Shown in pieces: positions 63,441 through 64,000 of a stretch of DNA of 64,000 nt. Numbering within the stretch: the first letter of the stretch is position 1; every line of letters begins with the position of its first letter. The stretch spans positions 124,001 through 188,000 of the forward strand of contig JARGSG010000096.1 of NCBI GenBank assembly GCA_030374805.1, written 5' to 3'. The position numbers and the translations under genes were made by a program. This DNA comes from Gracilaria gracilis. Taxonomy: Eukaryota; Rhodophyta; Florideophyceae; Gracilariales; Gracilariaceae. The notes beneath the pieces were generated by a model. The model had not been told where the DNA came from. It did no database searches and saw only the letters and a list, made by a program, of their open reading frames with translations.

Positions 63441-64000
63441 CTGCAATGAAAAAGTAGAAACGTCAGATTGTGTTCCGTGTGATGAGCAACGAAATAAGAC
63501 AGTCCTCAGTTGGTTGATCCATTACGCCTCGTTGGGCAATTCCACATCGCTTGAAGCTCGCAGAAGGCAATTCTCAAAATTACGATCATCTCTGGACCGC
63601 TTCGGGAAAAAGTGCCTTACCTTCAAATCATAGCCCAGCCGCGAAGGTGCTGAACACACTTGTGCATTTGGTAGTACGGCATGAATTAGACAAGCTGGTT
63701 GGGTTATGGTACAATCACACCTTAGGGCGCGTCCACTCTCCAGATCCTTACATCTCTGCACGACGCCCCTCTTGGTCAAGACAGGATGTCGTCCAAATAC
63801 CAAACAGGCTCGTTAGAAGTCGTTAAAAGTGATGAGGGCTCTTGTGTTAGGAATCACGAGGACCTTGATCCGAGACGAAGAGGGGGAGGGCGACGGCGAC
63901 AGAAGCAGAGAACAGGGAAAGGTCTCGCACCTAGGCCACGTGGACTACGCAATATACACGTATGAGCAGGTTGTGAGGGTGATCTCGTCCTGAGAGATCA
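63441..64000. other. Right-end region, possible 5' part of the preceding gene
   Basis: Contains the possible upstream exon near 63625-63700 (reading ..SRLGYDLK before a GTAAGG donor on the minus strand). No start codon could be assigned. The remainder is unassigned. Confidence 0.35.

Noticed and set aside
1-64000. tRNA, rRNA, CRISPR arrays, bacterial operons
   Set aside because: No cloverleaf-compatible box pairs, rRNA sequence or spaced repeat arrays were recognised. The gene content is eukaryotic.

Overview
This is a nuclear segment from a photosynthetic eukaryote, most likely a red alga. The evidence is as follows. (1) Several proteins carry plastid transit peptides without an ER signal in front. 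Two of them (ClpR and a cyclophilin) have Phe close to the N-terminus, as in primary plastids of red algae and glaucophytes. (2) Two of the plastid proteins carry twin-arginine lumen signals. (3) Very long genes are intronless (an ATR kinase open for 2,558 codons). Other genes have a few short introns (about 75-140 bp) with GT..AG ends and CTAAC-type branch sites. (4) Housekeeping genes lie in tight clusters separated by AT-richer DNA with decayed repeats. The red-algal assignment is an inference from these traits.

Layout. 1-7674 (-) is an ATR checkpoint kinase, cut by the left edge inside the kinase domain. 7.7-10.9 kb is mostly non-coding. 10.9-19 kb is a compact cluster: UBE2H-type E2 (-) / F-box propeller protein (+), then plastid ClpR (-) / OS-9 lectin (+), then enoyl-CoA isomerase (-) / ABCC transporter (+, to 23953). 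24-33 kb is accessory DNA: dispersed repeats, an unrecognised 591-aa gene (-) with a 43-bp perfect inverted repeat just upstream of its start, and a dead pogo/Tigger transposase. 33-39 kb holds a short oxysterol-binding protein (-) / bacterial Hc1-type histone H1-like protein (+), and mitochondrial ribosomal protein L46 (-) / RmlD-type reductase (+). 39-44 kb holds repeats and an alpha/beta hydrolase broken by an in-frame TGA. 44-50 kb has a lumenal cyclophilin with a 12-nt microexon (-) / a Ser/Pro/Arg-rich protein (+), and a five-exon bestrophin-like channel (-). 50.6-58.2 kb has a five-exon cohesin kleisin (RAD21/REC8, -), a tail-anchored CBM48 protein (-) and a long PH-domain oxysterol-binding protein (+). 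59.5-62.1 kb has LAS1 (-) / a lumenal glutathione peroxidase (+), followed after only 2 nt by INO80C/IES6 (+). The right end carries exons of an unidentified multi-exon gene (-).

At least eight neighbouring genes are divergent pairs sharing one short, often very GC-rich, intergenic promoter. OS-9 and the isomerase converge with 11 nt between stop codons. Functions are mixed: genome maintenance (ATR, kleisin, INO80C, perhaps the Hc1-like protein), ubiquitin and ER quality control (UBE2H, F-box, OS-9), lipid transfer and metabolism (two ORPs, isomerase, hydrolase), ribosome biogenesis (LAS1, L46) and plastid proteostasis or redox (ClpR, cyclophilin, GPx). No metabolic operon is implied. Exon joins were read by eye from splice consensus, reading phase and protein-family fit, without transcript data.
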